From positions 24,265-75,369 of the forward strand of contig NYVG01000012.1 in NCBI GenBank assembly GCA_002684495.1: a DNA stretch of 51,105 nucleotides. Direction: 5' to 3'. This DNA is from Gammaproteobacteria bacterium (lineage in GTDB: Bacteria; Pseudomonadota; Gammaproteobacteria; Pseudomonadales; Azotimanducaceae). Under the pieces are notes generated by a model, which was given only the letters and a program-made list of their open reading frames with translations, was not told where the DNA came from and ran no database searches. A program made the position numbers and the translations under genes. Shown here one piece after another: positions 44,464 through 51,105 of the stretch; within the stretch, counting starts at the first letter, position 1, and each line of letters begins with the position of its first letter.

Positions 44464-45513
44464 ATGTTTGATGGACGCTATAGTTTATGGGGTGGTGAGC
44501 ACAGTCTTTTCACTCGCAAGTTGCAGGCGATGCTCAACTATCTAGATGTTGACTATGAGTTTTGTCTAAAAACTGAGCATGCTCGTGCAGACGTCGAGGG
44601 CCGCTTGGGTACTCACTTTATTCCAGGGTTGCAAACCCCCGAGGGCTGGTTTATCCACGACACCACGCCTATCGGCCTGATGCTCAATGCCAAATATCCC
44701 GAGCGTCAGATTATGCCTGTGACACCGGTACAACGGATTGCCGCACATCTGCTCGAAGATTGGGCAGATGAATGGTTTGGACGCTATGCCATCAGCAGTC
44801 GTTGGTGTTATCCCCATAACATCGAACATGTTGCTCTAGGTTTCTATGCCAACGCGATGGGTAAATTTATGCACGAGGGTCTAACGCCTGAAGAGCAGGC
44901 TGAGGCCGTGCAGCGTATTACAGACGTGCGCGACAATTTTGGTCTGCGCGCCTGTGCCAACCGTGGGTGTGGGCCAGATCAAGCGGCGGCAGTGAAAGCG
45001 GATTTTCAAGCGTTAATGGTGCATGTGGACGCCCATTATCAGCAGCACGGATTTTTGTTAGGTGAGCGGGCGAGTCTTGGTGACTTTACCTTTGCTGGGC
45101 TGTTCAAAGCGCATATGGCAGCAGATCCGGAGCCTAGGAGTTGGGTGGAGGCCAGTGCGCCGGCTTTGCTTGAGACTATGGAGCGGCTGTTTCAAGCGCG
45201 ATCTGATGATGGCCAATATCTGGCAAACGACGAATTGCCGACAACGTTAACGCCGCTGTTTACCCATATGATGGACACTTACCATCAGTTTCTGTTGGTA
45301 TCCCGGGAAGCATTGGCTGCCGGCGAGAAGTGGTGCGAAGTGGACCTTGGTGAAGGCTTAGTGCGTATGCGCTCGTTAAAATACAGTGAGGTATCACGAA
45401 GTCATATTCGCAATGAAATCGAAGGGTTGTCGCCTGCGCACCGGGCTGATGTTGATCGAGTGCTTGGCCCCCTAGGCGTGCTTGATGCTTATCTGCCGCC
45501 GCCAGTGCTGTAA
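44464..45513 (+). CDS. Glutathione S-transferase family protein, extended
   Basis: 349 residues, well above the usual 200-230. The N-terminal thioredoxin-like domain (YSLWGGEHSLFTRKLQAMLNYLDVDYEF, then IPGLQTPEGWFIHDTTPIGLML) keeps the cis-Pro and the Ser/Thr-Asp glutathione loop region in altered form. The helical C-terminal domain carries FLLGERASLGDFTFAGLF, the conserved N-capping box of GSTs. About 100 extra residues follow (from LTPLFTHMMDTYHQFLLVS). It could conjugate or isomerise a hydrophobic electrophile with glutathione. It is translated from ATG after GGAG and is the second gene of the esterase operon. Confidence 0.85.
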   Translation: MFDGRYSLWGGEHSLFTRKLQAMLNYLDVDYEFCLKTEHARADVEGRLGTHFIPGLQTPEGWFIHDTTPIGLMLNAKYPERQIMPVTPVQRIAAHLLEDWADEWFGRYAISSRWCYPHNIEHVALGFYANAMGKFMHEGLTPEEQAEAVQRITDVRDNFGLRACANRGCGPDQAAAVKADFQALMVHVDAHYQQHGFLLGERASLGDFTFAGLFKAHMAADPEPRSWVEASAPALLETMERLFQARSDDGQYLANDELPTTLTPLFTHMMDTYHQFLLVSREALAAGEKWCEVDLGEGLVRMRSLKYSEVSRSHIRNEIEGLSPAHRADVDRVLGPLGVLDAYLPPPVL

Positions 45514-45560
45514 TGCTGCCAAAGGCGGTGTGCAAAGTACTAGGTAGAAGAGGTCATGTA

Positions 45561-46058
45561 ATGGCTGCGATCAAAACAGCAAGGTTGCTGTTAAAGCATT
45601 TACAACCGGCCGATAAATACCGGTTGCTTTAATTGATAGGGGTGCCAGAAGTTGCCAAAAATTTAAGTCGGGTGCCCCATCCCTATACCTTAAGTGATGC
45701 CGAGGACTGGCTCGCTGTTGTTAAAGAAAACCCCTTTAACCTCAGTATTTTCCTCAACGACGAACTGATTGGGGGTGTGTCTCTTAGTGATCGCAGAGAT
45801 AATTCTTATGAGTTGGGTTATTGGGTTGGCGTGGACTATTGGGGACAGGGGTTCGCGACTGAAGCAGCTAGCGGATTACTTAACGTTGCGCACTCGCAAA
45901 TAGGTTCGCTTGTGGTGGTTGCCAACGTATACAAAGAAAACGTGGTTTCGGCCCAAGTCCTGCGCAAACTAGGATTTACCCCCACGGGTGAGGACGAGGT
46001 ATTCAGTTTGTCTCGACAAGCACGAGTGCCTACTTTCACCTACAGGTATGAGGCCTAA
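45561..46058 (+). pseudogene. GNAT N-acetyltransferase gene interrupted by an in-frame TAA
   Basis: ATG 45561 has AGAGG eight bases upstream and reads AIKTARLLLKHLQPADKYRLL, the normal GNAT first strand, then meets TAA at 45630-45632. The very next codon, in the same frame, continues LIGVPEVAKNLSRVPHPYTLSDAEDWL through to ELGYWVGVDYWGQGFATEAA (acetyl-CoA loop) and QVLRKLGFTPTGEDE. No base is gained or lost, so one nonsense mutation at codon 24 explains the break. Restart at TTG 45633 would omit the first strand and lacks a ribosome site. It is probably a recent pseudogene unless read through. Confidence 0.8.
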
Positions 46059-46086
46059 AGCAACAGCGGATATTCGGCATCAAAAA

Positions 46087-46106
46087 AAGGGGCGCTAGCG
46101 CCCCTT
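46087..46106 (-). terminator. Rho-independent terminator for the enoyl-CoA hydratase gene
   Basis: A perfect GGGGCGCT/AGCGCCCC palindrome (46089-46104) is extended by AA/TT. Read on the minus strand it is followed by seven T (46082-46088 as A on plus), the classical terminator form. It sits between convergent genes and could weakly stop plus-strand transcription from the GNAT gene as well. Confidence 0.85.
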
Positions 46107-46125
46107 ACTGCGTACCCAGTGCGGA

Positions 46126-46887
46126 TTAAGTGCCGGTCCAGTTGGGCGCGCGCTTCTCAGCGAATGCTATCGGGCCCTCTTTAGCGTCGTTGGATGCGAA
46201 GACTTCTTTCTGTAATGGCACCTGCATTTCCCAGAGTTTGTCTTCTTCGATGCCCATGGACGCTGCTTTGACCAAAGATTTTGACGCTTTTACTGCCAAC
46301 GGCGCGTTTTCTGCTATGCGCTCGGCTAGCGAAATTGCTGCGCCAAGAGCCTCGCCAGGTTCGGTCAACGCGCTCAGCATTCCGGCGTTCATCGCCTCCT
46401 CTGCGGTAATGGGTTCACCGGTCAGTGCCATTTCCATAGCCTTAGCGTAGCCCACCCGAGCGTTCAGTCGGAAGACGCCGCCGGCTGCTGCAAACAATCC
46501 CACTTTGACTTCGCGGATGCCGATTTTTGCGTCCTTTGCGGCGACGATGAGATCGCAGGTCAGCATAATCTCGCAGCCGCCAGCCAATGCAAAGCCGTTC
46601 ACTGCCGCAATCAGGGGTTTCTGCGCACCGGAGCGAACAAAGGTATTGAGTGGGCCAATGTCCTCGCCTCGCGCAAACGCCTTAAGATCCATACCTGCGC
46701 AAAAAGCACGGCCGCTGCCTGTGATTACGCCGGCGACTAATGAGTCGTCTGCATCCAGTTCTTGGATGGCTGTCCAAAGGCCATTGGACAATGCGCCGTT
46801 GATGGCGTTCATGGCGTCGGGACGGTTAAGGGTAATAACCATTACGCGCCCTTGGCGCTCTACAATGACTGCTTGTTCTTCGCTCAT
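46126..46887 (-). CDS. Enoyl-CoA hydratase/isomerase family protein, second copy
   Basis: 253 residues from ATG 46887, chosen because AGGAGAG lies just upstream; the longer frame to 46926 adds 13 unlikely residues. The crotonase fold is complete: VMVITLNRPDAMNAINGAL, SGRAFCAGMDLKAFARGE as the first oxyanion segment, NGFALAGGCEIMLTCDLIVAA as the second with a Glu next to the usual E144 position, and GLFAAAGGVFRL. It hydrates or isomerises enoyl-CoAs. It ends at a strong terminator and appears to be monocistronic, though it lies on the same strand after the metal operon. Confidence 0.9.
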   Translation of the reverse strand: MSEEQAVIVERQGRVMVITLNRPDAMNAINGALSNGLWTAIQELDADDSLVAGVITGSGRAFCAGMDLKAFARGEDIGPLNTFVRSGAQKPLIAAVNGFALAGGCEIMLTCDLIVAAKDAKIGIREVKVGLFAAAGGVFRLNARVGYAKAMEMALTGEPITAEEAMNAGMLSALTEPGEALGAAISLAERIAENAPLAVKASKSLVKAASMGIEEDKLWEMQVPLQKEVFASNDAKEGPIAFAEKRAPNWTGT

Positions 46888-46990
46888 AGCGTTCTCTCCT
46901 AGGTTCTCGAAGTCGAAAACAAGCATCGCATGATAATGCGTCTGCGGAAACCGTGATGATTTTTGTAAAAGGGTGCTGGGAACTTGGGGA

Positions 46991-47248
46991 TTAGCGTTTA
47001 AGGGCTTTTACTAATTCCTCAACTTTATCATCCAGATCCTCGCTGCTCAGCGAGTCTCTAACGCAGCCTTTGAGATGGGTGGTGAGAATTTTACCCTCTA
47101 CGGTGGCGAGTGAATTCCGCACGGCCTTAATCTGATTCAAGATATCGATACAGTATTTTTCGTCCTCGATCATTTTTGCAATGCCGCGCACCTGACCTTC
47201 TATGCGGCGCATGTTGGGGAGTAAATGGGTATGGCAGGGATGCTTCAT
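46991..47248 (-). CDS. CsoR/FrmR family metal-sensing repressor, copper-type ligand set
   Basis: 85 residues, the all-helical CsoR/RcnR/FrmR family with no classical helix-turn-helix. Ligand positions read Cys33, His58 and Cys62, with spacings of 25 and 4 residues identical to Cys36-His61-Cys65 of Mycobacterium CsoR, which binds Cu(I). The N-terminus is also rich in potential ligands (HPCHTH, 3-8). It should bind G-tract operators when metal-free and release on binding. ATG 47248 lies one base after the MerT-like stop, so it is the last gene of the operon and likely represses it. Confidence 0.9.
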   Translation of the reverse strand: MKHPCHTHLLPNMRRIEGQVRGIAKMIEDEKYCIDILNQIKAVRNSLATVEGKILTTHLKGCVRDSLSSEDLDDKVEELVKALKR

Positions 47249-47249
47249 T

Positions 47250-47615
47250 TTAAATCACTTTTGGTACGACGTAGGTGAAAAGGCTGGCAAAGACGAATAA
47301 CGATACAGAAAAATAGTAAATGTAGCGGGAGCGTGCCCTGGTCTGCAAACAGGCGCGGCCCAGTTCAGGGTCGGTTGGGCAGGGTAGTCGTGCTGTTCGA
47401 TAATGGGTATATCCCGCAAGCCCGATCATAGCCAGCGCCGCCACAGATATTTGTATTTTGTATTGGGAGAGGACAATAAGAAACGGAAATACGCTCAGCA
47501 GGCTAGCGAAGCTCGCTCCTGCTCCTAACGCCACAAATAATGCCGGCAGCGCGCAGCAAATCAGCGTTGAGGTAGACGCGAAAAGTGAGAAGATGTTTGC
47601 GGAGCGATCGTTCAT
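47250..47615 (-). CDS. MerT-like inner-membrane metal transport protein
   Basis: 121 residues with three to four hydrophobic helices. The first holds the vicinal cysteine pair Cys20-Cys21 (TLICCALPALFVALGAGASFASLL), as in the first helix of MerT/MerC mercury transporters. A second cysteine pair, Cys79 and Cys89, flanks the loop after the third helix (LPCPTDPELGRAC), again as in MerT. It is therefore predicted to carry a soft metal ion across the inner membrane. With a CsoR-type sensor, Cu(I) is more likely than Hg(II), but no merA or merR is near. It starts 13 bases after the HMA gene. Confidence 0.82.
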   Translation of the reverse strand: MNDRSANIFSLFASTSTLICCALPALFVALGAGASFASLLSVFPFLIVLSQYKIQISVAALAMIGLAGYTHYRTARLPCPTDPELGRACLQTRARSRYIYYFSVSLFVFASLFTYVVPKVI

Positions 47616-47628
47616 AGGGGTGATGAAA

Positions 47629-48027
47629 TCAGATTTTTATTATCTCTATGCCTGTAACATTTTGACCGTTGGCCAGTATTAGCTTGCTAATCTCTCCCTG
47701 GTTGATCAATTTGTCTGCGCTATAGGCTATGAGCACCTGACCATTTGCTAAATCCACATCGATCTTGCGCACAAATTCGTCTTTGTTAAAGGTTTTTTCA
47801 AGTCCGCGAGCACAGAAATCACACACCATTCCTATGACGTTAACGACGGCTACCTGAGAATCTTCAAGGTCTTTGACAAATACCTCGTAGCGCTCAGTGG
47901 CCACGGCGGCAGAAGGCGTGGCGGCGGTGTCATGATTATGTTGCCCATGAACATGCTTAGTATCCGCACTTGCCGATTTACCAAAGGCAAAGAGGATAAA
48001 AATCACCAGCCCTAATTTCGATTGCAT
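47629..48027 (-). CDS. Periplasmic heavy-metal-associated (HMA) domain protein with His-rich segment
   Basis: 132 residues. An N-terminal signal peptide (KLGLVIFILFAFGKSASA) predicts export. A histidine cluster (H25, H27, H30, H32) follows, then an HMA/MerP ferredoxin-like domain with GMVCDFCARGLEK, its metal site being C69 and C72. The spacing CxxC with one intervening Asp-Phe is that of MerP/CopZ-type chaperones. It is predicted to bind metal in the periplasm and pass it to the MerT-like protein, or to capture metal from it. It lies nine bases after the outer-membrane gene and 13 before the MerT-like gene. Confidence 0.85.
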   Translation of the reverse strand: MQSKLGLVIFILFAFGKSASADTKHVHGQHNHDTAATPSAAVATERYEVFVKDLEDSQVAVVNVIGMVCDFCARGLEKTFNKDEFVRKIDVDLANGQVLIAYSADKLINQGEISKLILANGQNVTGIEIIKI

Positions 48028-48036
48028 TTTGCTTCC

Positions 48037-48639
48037 TCAAAAACGATACATAATGTGGGAGTCCCACTGGATATCTCGGTCATAACCCACTTCTAGCAGT
48101 AAGTTGCCCTTAAAAAACTTTAAAACGGGGTAGGTCGCCCAACCGTCTAGGCGTGAATCTTTCTTGCTTTTCAGCATAAGCCAGGTGTGCAGATCTCCAT
48201 ATTCGCCCAGGTAGGGGGCAACGCCTACTTGCAAGAAACTTTCAGAGTAGTCCGTTGCATTGGTTTTGAAGTGTTTCGCACCAAAACCACTGAACCAGCG
48301 TCGGGTTTCCCAATCGCCGTGGACGCCAACGAAGTGGTGATCGAGGCCTTGAGTACTGATTCCTGCCTGGAGATAGATATTGCGCTGGGAGCGCTGAGTA
48401 TTTTTGCGACTGAATAGATAGGTCGAGCGCCAATAGGCATATTCCTGATCTATATATTTATCGCTGACCGCCTCAATGCCTAGTGAAAAGCGATAGCTGG
48501 GCGAATAGTGGTAATACAGGGAATCTTGCATCGTGTTGGAGAACACCATAAGGGTTGAGCCGCCGGGATAGGAGATGGGTCGCGCGGCCAATACTGGCGC
48601 GAACAGACACAACATGAATCCTACTAGCTTCATACCCAT
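48037..48639 (-). CDS. Predicted outer-membrane beta-barrel protein of the metal operon
   Basis: 200 residues. Signal peptide KLVGFMLCLFAPVLAARP, then alternating amphipathic strands rich in aromatic residues (YYHYSPSYRFSLGIEAV, NIYLQAGISTQGL, FLQVGVAPYLGEYG, NLLLEVGYDRDI), ending in the terminal aromatic signature HIMYRF recognised by BAM. An eight-stranded barrel would fit. I do not recognise the family. As first gene of the CsoR-type operon it may be a metal-uptake or efflux pore. The ATG at 48639 is inside the operator and almost at the predicted transcription start; ATG 48633 is an alternative. Confidence 0.75.
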   Translation of the reverse strand: MGMKLVGFMLCLFAPVLAARPISYPGGSTLMVFSNTMQDSLYYHYSPSYRFSLGIEAVSDKYIDQEYAYWRSTYLFSRKNTQRSQRNIYLQAGISTQGLDHHFVGVHGDWETRRWFSGFGAKHFKTNATDYSESFLQVGVAPYLGEYGDLHTWLMLKSKKDSRLDGWATYPVLKFFKGNLLLEVGYDRDIQWDSHIMYRF

Positions 48640-48649
48640 GGGGGGTATG
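48631..48649. promoter_or_regulatory. CsoR-like operator
   Basis: CATACCC and GGGTATG are perfect 7-base inverted arms around ATGGG, with a run of six G (48640-48645). CsoR/RcnR/FrmR family operators are G/C tracts between AT-rich inverted arms, so this fits well. It overlaps the start codon and -10 region of the operon that encodes the repressor, pointing to autoregulation. Confidence 0.8.
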
Positions 48650-48674
48650 CTAGATGGAATTCCGAGAATGTCAA
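48647..48674 (-). promoter_or_regulatory. Sigma-70-type promoter of the metal operon
   Basis: On the minus strand a perfect -35 TTGACA (48669-48674) is separated by 16 bases from TAGCAT (48647-48652), a four of six match to TATAAT. The expected transcription start is near 48640, at or next to the ATG at 48639, so the mRNA would be leaderless or nearly so. The operator overlaps the -10 element. Confidence 0.7.
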
Positions 48675-48790
48675 AAGGTATCGGTGTTTGGCTTACAGAG
48701 TTTTTTAACTCACCAAAAATAAGGCCTTATTGATGGTAGCTGTGCTGGACTAGTATGAAAGGCTCGTTTTACCGGTATAGGATCTTAGCG

Positions 48791-49837
48791 ATGTCAGATT
48801 CCCATGCCATTGCCGCACAGGCGGAGTTGCATCACCAGTATTTTATAGGGTTACAGTTGATGGTGGCTGTAGAGGAGTCGCGCGGCACCGTATATGACTG
48901 GATGTTTCAGCTGTTTCGTCGTCAACACGAAGAAAAATTTCTCTCCAGTTTCGACAAGTTAGGCTTGCGCGGGCTGCCTGATGCCATTGCTTGCGCCCAA
49001 TATCATGCGCTATCTAATAGGCTTGGCGGCGTGGTTGTTGAATACATGGAAGAGTCTGTAAGCAAAGCCTGGGTGCGGTTTCGCTACCCTCGGTGGATGT
49101 ATTCGGGTGCCGCAATTTGTGGCATTCCTGTGGAGGCCAGTCGTGGTTTTTTGTACGGCTGGTATGCGCAAAACGGTGTGAGTCTTAATAATCCGCGTCT
49201 TGGATTCGTTTGTGTCTCTGAGGATATGACCGGCCAATTTGGCCTATGCGGATATTTTAAAGAGTTTGACTATGCGCTTAGTCCAGAAGAGCGTTTGCAA
49301 TTTGCCCCGAACGAAGGGGTACCGCAGTTTAATCCGGCGCAGCAACCCGACCCGCCGAATGACCAGTGGAACCCAGAGCGGTTAGCAAAGGCCAGCCGCA
49401 ATTACGCGGTCGAATATATCCGTAATGGCATTTGTGCCCTGAATGCCGTTGTTGGCAGAGCGCGCGCTGAAGAGTTAGCCGGGCGGGCGGGACGGTTGAT
49501 CGGGCTGCAACATTATCCCCAGATGGCTGAGCAGGTTAGCGCTGTCGATGGGGGTGCGAGTCATGCGGCGGAGTTTCTGTGCAGCATGATGGCGGGTATG
49601 GGCGATGCCTGTGTCCAGGAGCGTCTAGCTGACGGAACCATCGTGGTGACCCAAACCGGGTTAAGCATCGTGCGTAATCTCGAGGGCGCAGATCGACATA
49701 CTATGCTGGTTGTTTGGGTAGAACTTTGGCGCGGTGCCATACATTCACATCGGGCGTTTATTGACGTGCAGTGCGATATCACTGTTGAGTGCCTAAGATG
49801 GTCGCTAAGTGACACAGCCGGAGTGTTAACGCCCTAA
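48791..49837 (+). CDS. Unrecognised 348-residue cytoplasmic protein
   Basis: About 348 residues from ATG 48791 (AGGA upstream; ATG 48755 is in frame but poorly supported). There is no signal peptide or membrane helix. It has two parts: an N-terminal helical half to about 130 (HHQYFIGLQLMVAVEESRGTVYDWMFQLFRRQ), then a mixed half with RYPRWMYSGAAICGIP, a proline-rich middle and LQHYPQMAEQVSAVDGG near 245-260. The layout loosely recalls L-2-amino-thiazoline-4-carboxylate hydrolase-like proteins, but I cannot confirm it. It is divergent from the metal operon and shares its 150-base intergenic region, so co-regulation is possible. Confidence 0.7.
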   Translation: MSDSHAIAAQAELHHQYFIGLQLMVAVEESRGTVYDWMFQLFRRQHEEKFLSSFDKLGLRGLPDAIACAQYHALSNRLGGVVVEYMEESVSKAWVRFRYPRWMYSGAAICGIPVEASRGFLYGWYAQNGVSLNNPRLGFVCVSEDMTGQFGLCGYFKEFDYALSPEERLQFAPNEGVPQFNPAQQPDPPNDQWNPERLAKASRNYAVEYIRNGICALNAVVGRARAEELAGRAGRLIGLQHYPQMAEQVSAVDGGASHAAEFLCSMMAGMGDACVQERLADGTIVVTQTGLSIVRNLEGADRHTMLVVWVELWRGAIHSHRAFIDVQCDITVECLRWSLSDTAGVLTP

Positions 49838-49932
49838 GTTTATTCGCCGTCCGAACTGCGGGATGTCAAGTTGTTTAAGTCTGTGAACTTGCTTAGATAT
49901 CGCGTAGCTTGAGGGCTTTGCGGGAGAACGGC

Positions 49933-51105
49933 ATGACGCTGCAACCTTATCGGACCCTGATCGTACTGTTGGCGGCTCAATGTTTCGGTCAAACCGCAGC
50001 GCCGATCTTGGTGTTGCTGGGAGGGCTCATTGGCGCGCAGATTGCGCCCAGTGCGAATCTGATGACCCTGCCGCTGGCATTTATGATAATCGGCACCGCG
50101 GCGACCACGGCCCCCGCCTCTATGTTGATGGCTCGTGTAGGTCGCAAGATAGGCTTTTTGTTTGGCTCCGGATTGGCTGTTTTTGCGTCTTTGCTTGCCG
50201 CCTTGGGCGTTTATCAGCAGTCTTTTACGGTATTTTGTCTAGCTGCATTTCTGATCGGTTCTTATCTCGCTTTTTTGCAGCAGTATCGGTTTGCTGTTGC
50301 TGAATCGGTTGCTCCGGATGCTGTACCCAAAAGCCTGTCAATTTTGATGCTAGCCGGTATTGTGGCGGCCTTGCTTGGCCCCGAGGTCGGGCGAAGATTT
50401 AGCTTCGTTGATGGATTGCCCGACTTTGTGGGTTCGTTCTTAGGGTTGGCCGTCATGATGGCCATGTCTTTTCTAATCTTATTACTTTTCTTTCGCGACA
50501 CTGAAATTCAGGCCGATACGGCAGCAGGGGATGAGCGCCCGTTAGGTGTAGTGTTGCGACAACCCACGGTGATTCTTGCCATAGCATCCGCCGTGGTGGG
50601 TTACACGATCATGAGTCTTATTATGACCGCAACGCCTGTCAGCATGCACGAACTCGACCAGCATTCCTTAGATGCAACTACTTGGGTGGTGCAAAGTCAT
50701 ATTCTGGCGATGTATATCCCGTCATTGTTCAGCGGCTTCTTAATTGCGCGATTTGGTGTGCTGCGCATTATCCAGAGCGGCTTTTTGTTGATGCTGATTT
50801 GTGTTGTAGTTGGTTGGGGGCGACCAGAACTGATGCATTACTTTGGCAGTATGGTGTTGCTCGGTGTGGGCTGGAATTTCTTGTTTCTCGGCGGCACGAC
50901 GTTATTGACCCAGTCCTATCGCATGTCGGAACGTTTTAAAGTTCAGGCGACGAATGATTTTCTGATTTTTGGCTTGCAAGCAGTTGGATCCCTAGGCGCC
51001 GGCGTGTTGTTGGCAACACTCGGCTGGAACGGCGTATTGGCCTTCAGTCTGCCCTGGCTACTGATGTTAATTCCTGTGCTTATTTACGCCAAAAAATACC
51101 TTTCG
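49933..51105 (+). CDS. MFS transporter, 3' end beyond the window
   Basis: 391 codons are open to the window edge without a stop, from ATG 49933 with GGGAG seven bases upstream. The chain shows about eleven hydrophobic helices: QCFGQTAAPILVLLGGLIG first, then MTLPLAFMIIGTA-type segment, the MFS loop motif ARVGRKIGFLFG between helices 2 and 3, and a second half beginning after RDTEIQADTAAGDERPLG. At normal MFS length of about 400 residues, only the last few residues are missing. Its substrate is unknown. A 95-base gap separates it from the unrecognised protein upstream on the same strand. Confidence 0.88.
   Translation, partial: MTLQPYRTLIVLLAAQCFGQTAAPILVLLGGLIGAQIAPSANLMTLPLAFMIIGTAATTAPASMLMARVGRKIGFLFGSGLAVFASLLAALGVYQQSFTVFCLAAFLIGSYLAFLQQYRFAVAESVAPDAVPKSLSILMLAGIVAALLGPEVGRRFSFVDGLPDFVGSFLGLAVMMAMSFLILLLFFRDTEIQADTAAGDERPLGVVLRQPTVILAIASAVVGYTIMSLIMTATPVSMHELDQHSLDATTWVVQSHILAMYIPSLFSGFLIARFGVLRIIQSGFLLMLICVVVGWGRPELMHYFGSMVLLGVGWNFLFLGGTTLLTQSYRMSERFKVQATNDFLIFGLQAVGSLGAGVLLATLGWNGVLAFSLPWLLMLIPVLIYAKKYLS

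Noticed and set aside
47250-48027. Mercury resistance (mer) operon
   Set aside because: MerP- and MerT-like proteins are present, but there is no MerA reductase or MerR regulator, and the repressor has the copper-type CsoR ligand set.

Overview
The window looks like chromosomal DNA of an aerobic gammaproteobacterium, probably a marine, catabolically versatile type. This is inferred from close YejBEF and hydroxypyruvate isomerase homologues, Gram-negative lipoprotein and outer-membrane signals, and a high density of CoA-dependent catabolic enzymes. Base composition is moderate, about half GC by eye. I saw no rRNA, tRNA, CRISPR array or intact mobile element. Most genes sit in short operons with recognisable Shine-Dalgarno sites, and GTG and TTG starts are frequent.

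Layout. (1) 1-5400: a clipped gene end, a thiamine-pyrophosphate lyase plus class II aldolase pair (+), facing a three-gene operon (-) of enoyl-CoA hydratase, 2-oxo-4-pentenoate-hydratase-like enzyme and short-chain dehydrogenase. (2) 5590-11690: one long operon (+) with an acyl-CoA dehydrogenase, an APH-fold kinase resembling the ACAD10/11 and LvaA kinases, and a YejB-YejE-YejF ABC importer without its binding protein. (3) 12040-20620: a VOC protein, two unusually long (about 800 residue) tandem-domain family III CoA-transferases, an MFS transporter and an aldehyde dehydrogenase. (4) 20920-27230: Gfo/Idh/MocA oxidoreductase, two beta-lactamase-fold hydrolases (one lacking the nucleophilic serine), a VOC protein, a DUF1232 protein, a PhyH-like dioxygenase and hydroxypyruvate isomerase. 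(5) 27231-32080: an eroded IS3-family remnant, a third tandem CoA-transferase, a CrtC/DUF7064-like protein and a broken polysaccharide deacetylase. (6) 32080-38240: secreted family VIII-type esterase, GNAT protein, an orphan membrane domain of glucose dehydrogenase, a TetR regulator and a DUF3604 lipoprotein. (7) 38500-46060: flavin monooxygenase-like proteins, DUF1295 and DUF4345 membrane proteins, DUF427, an HSL-type esterase, a long GST and a GNAT gene broken by an in-frame stop. (8) 46090-48790: enoyl-CoA hydratase, then a compact four-gene metal operon (outer-membrane barrel, His-rich HMA protein, MerT-like membrane protein, CsoR-type repressor) whose promoter carries a CsoR-like G-tract operator overlapping the start codon. 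(9) 48790-end: an unrecognised 348-residue protein and an MFS transporter running off the window.

How the genes fit together. Regions 1-5 read as a catabolic island: uptake (Yej, MFS), CoA activation or transfer (three CoA-transferases), acyl-CoA oxidation, hydration and kinase-assisted rearrangement, aldehyde oxidation and C-C bond cleavage. The substrate cannot be told from sequence alone. The most distinctive candidate system is the CsoR-regulated operon at 46991-48649, a likely copper-handling unit spanning outer membrane, periplasm, inner membrane and cytoplasmic sensor. Decayed pieces (IS3 remnant, deacetylase fragment, GNAT with a stop, orphan Gcd domain) show that 27-46 kb has been rearranged.
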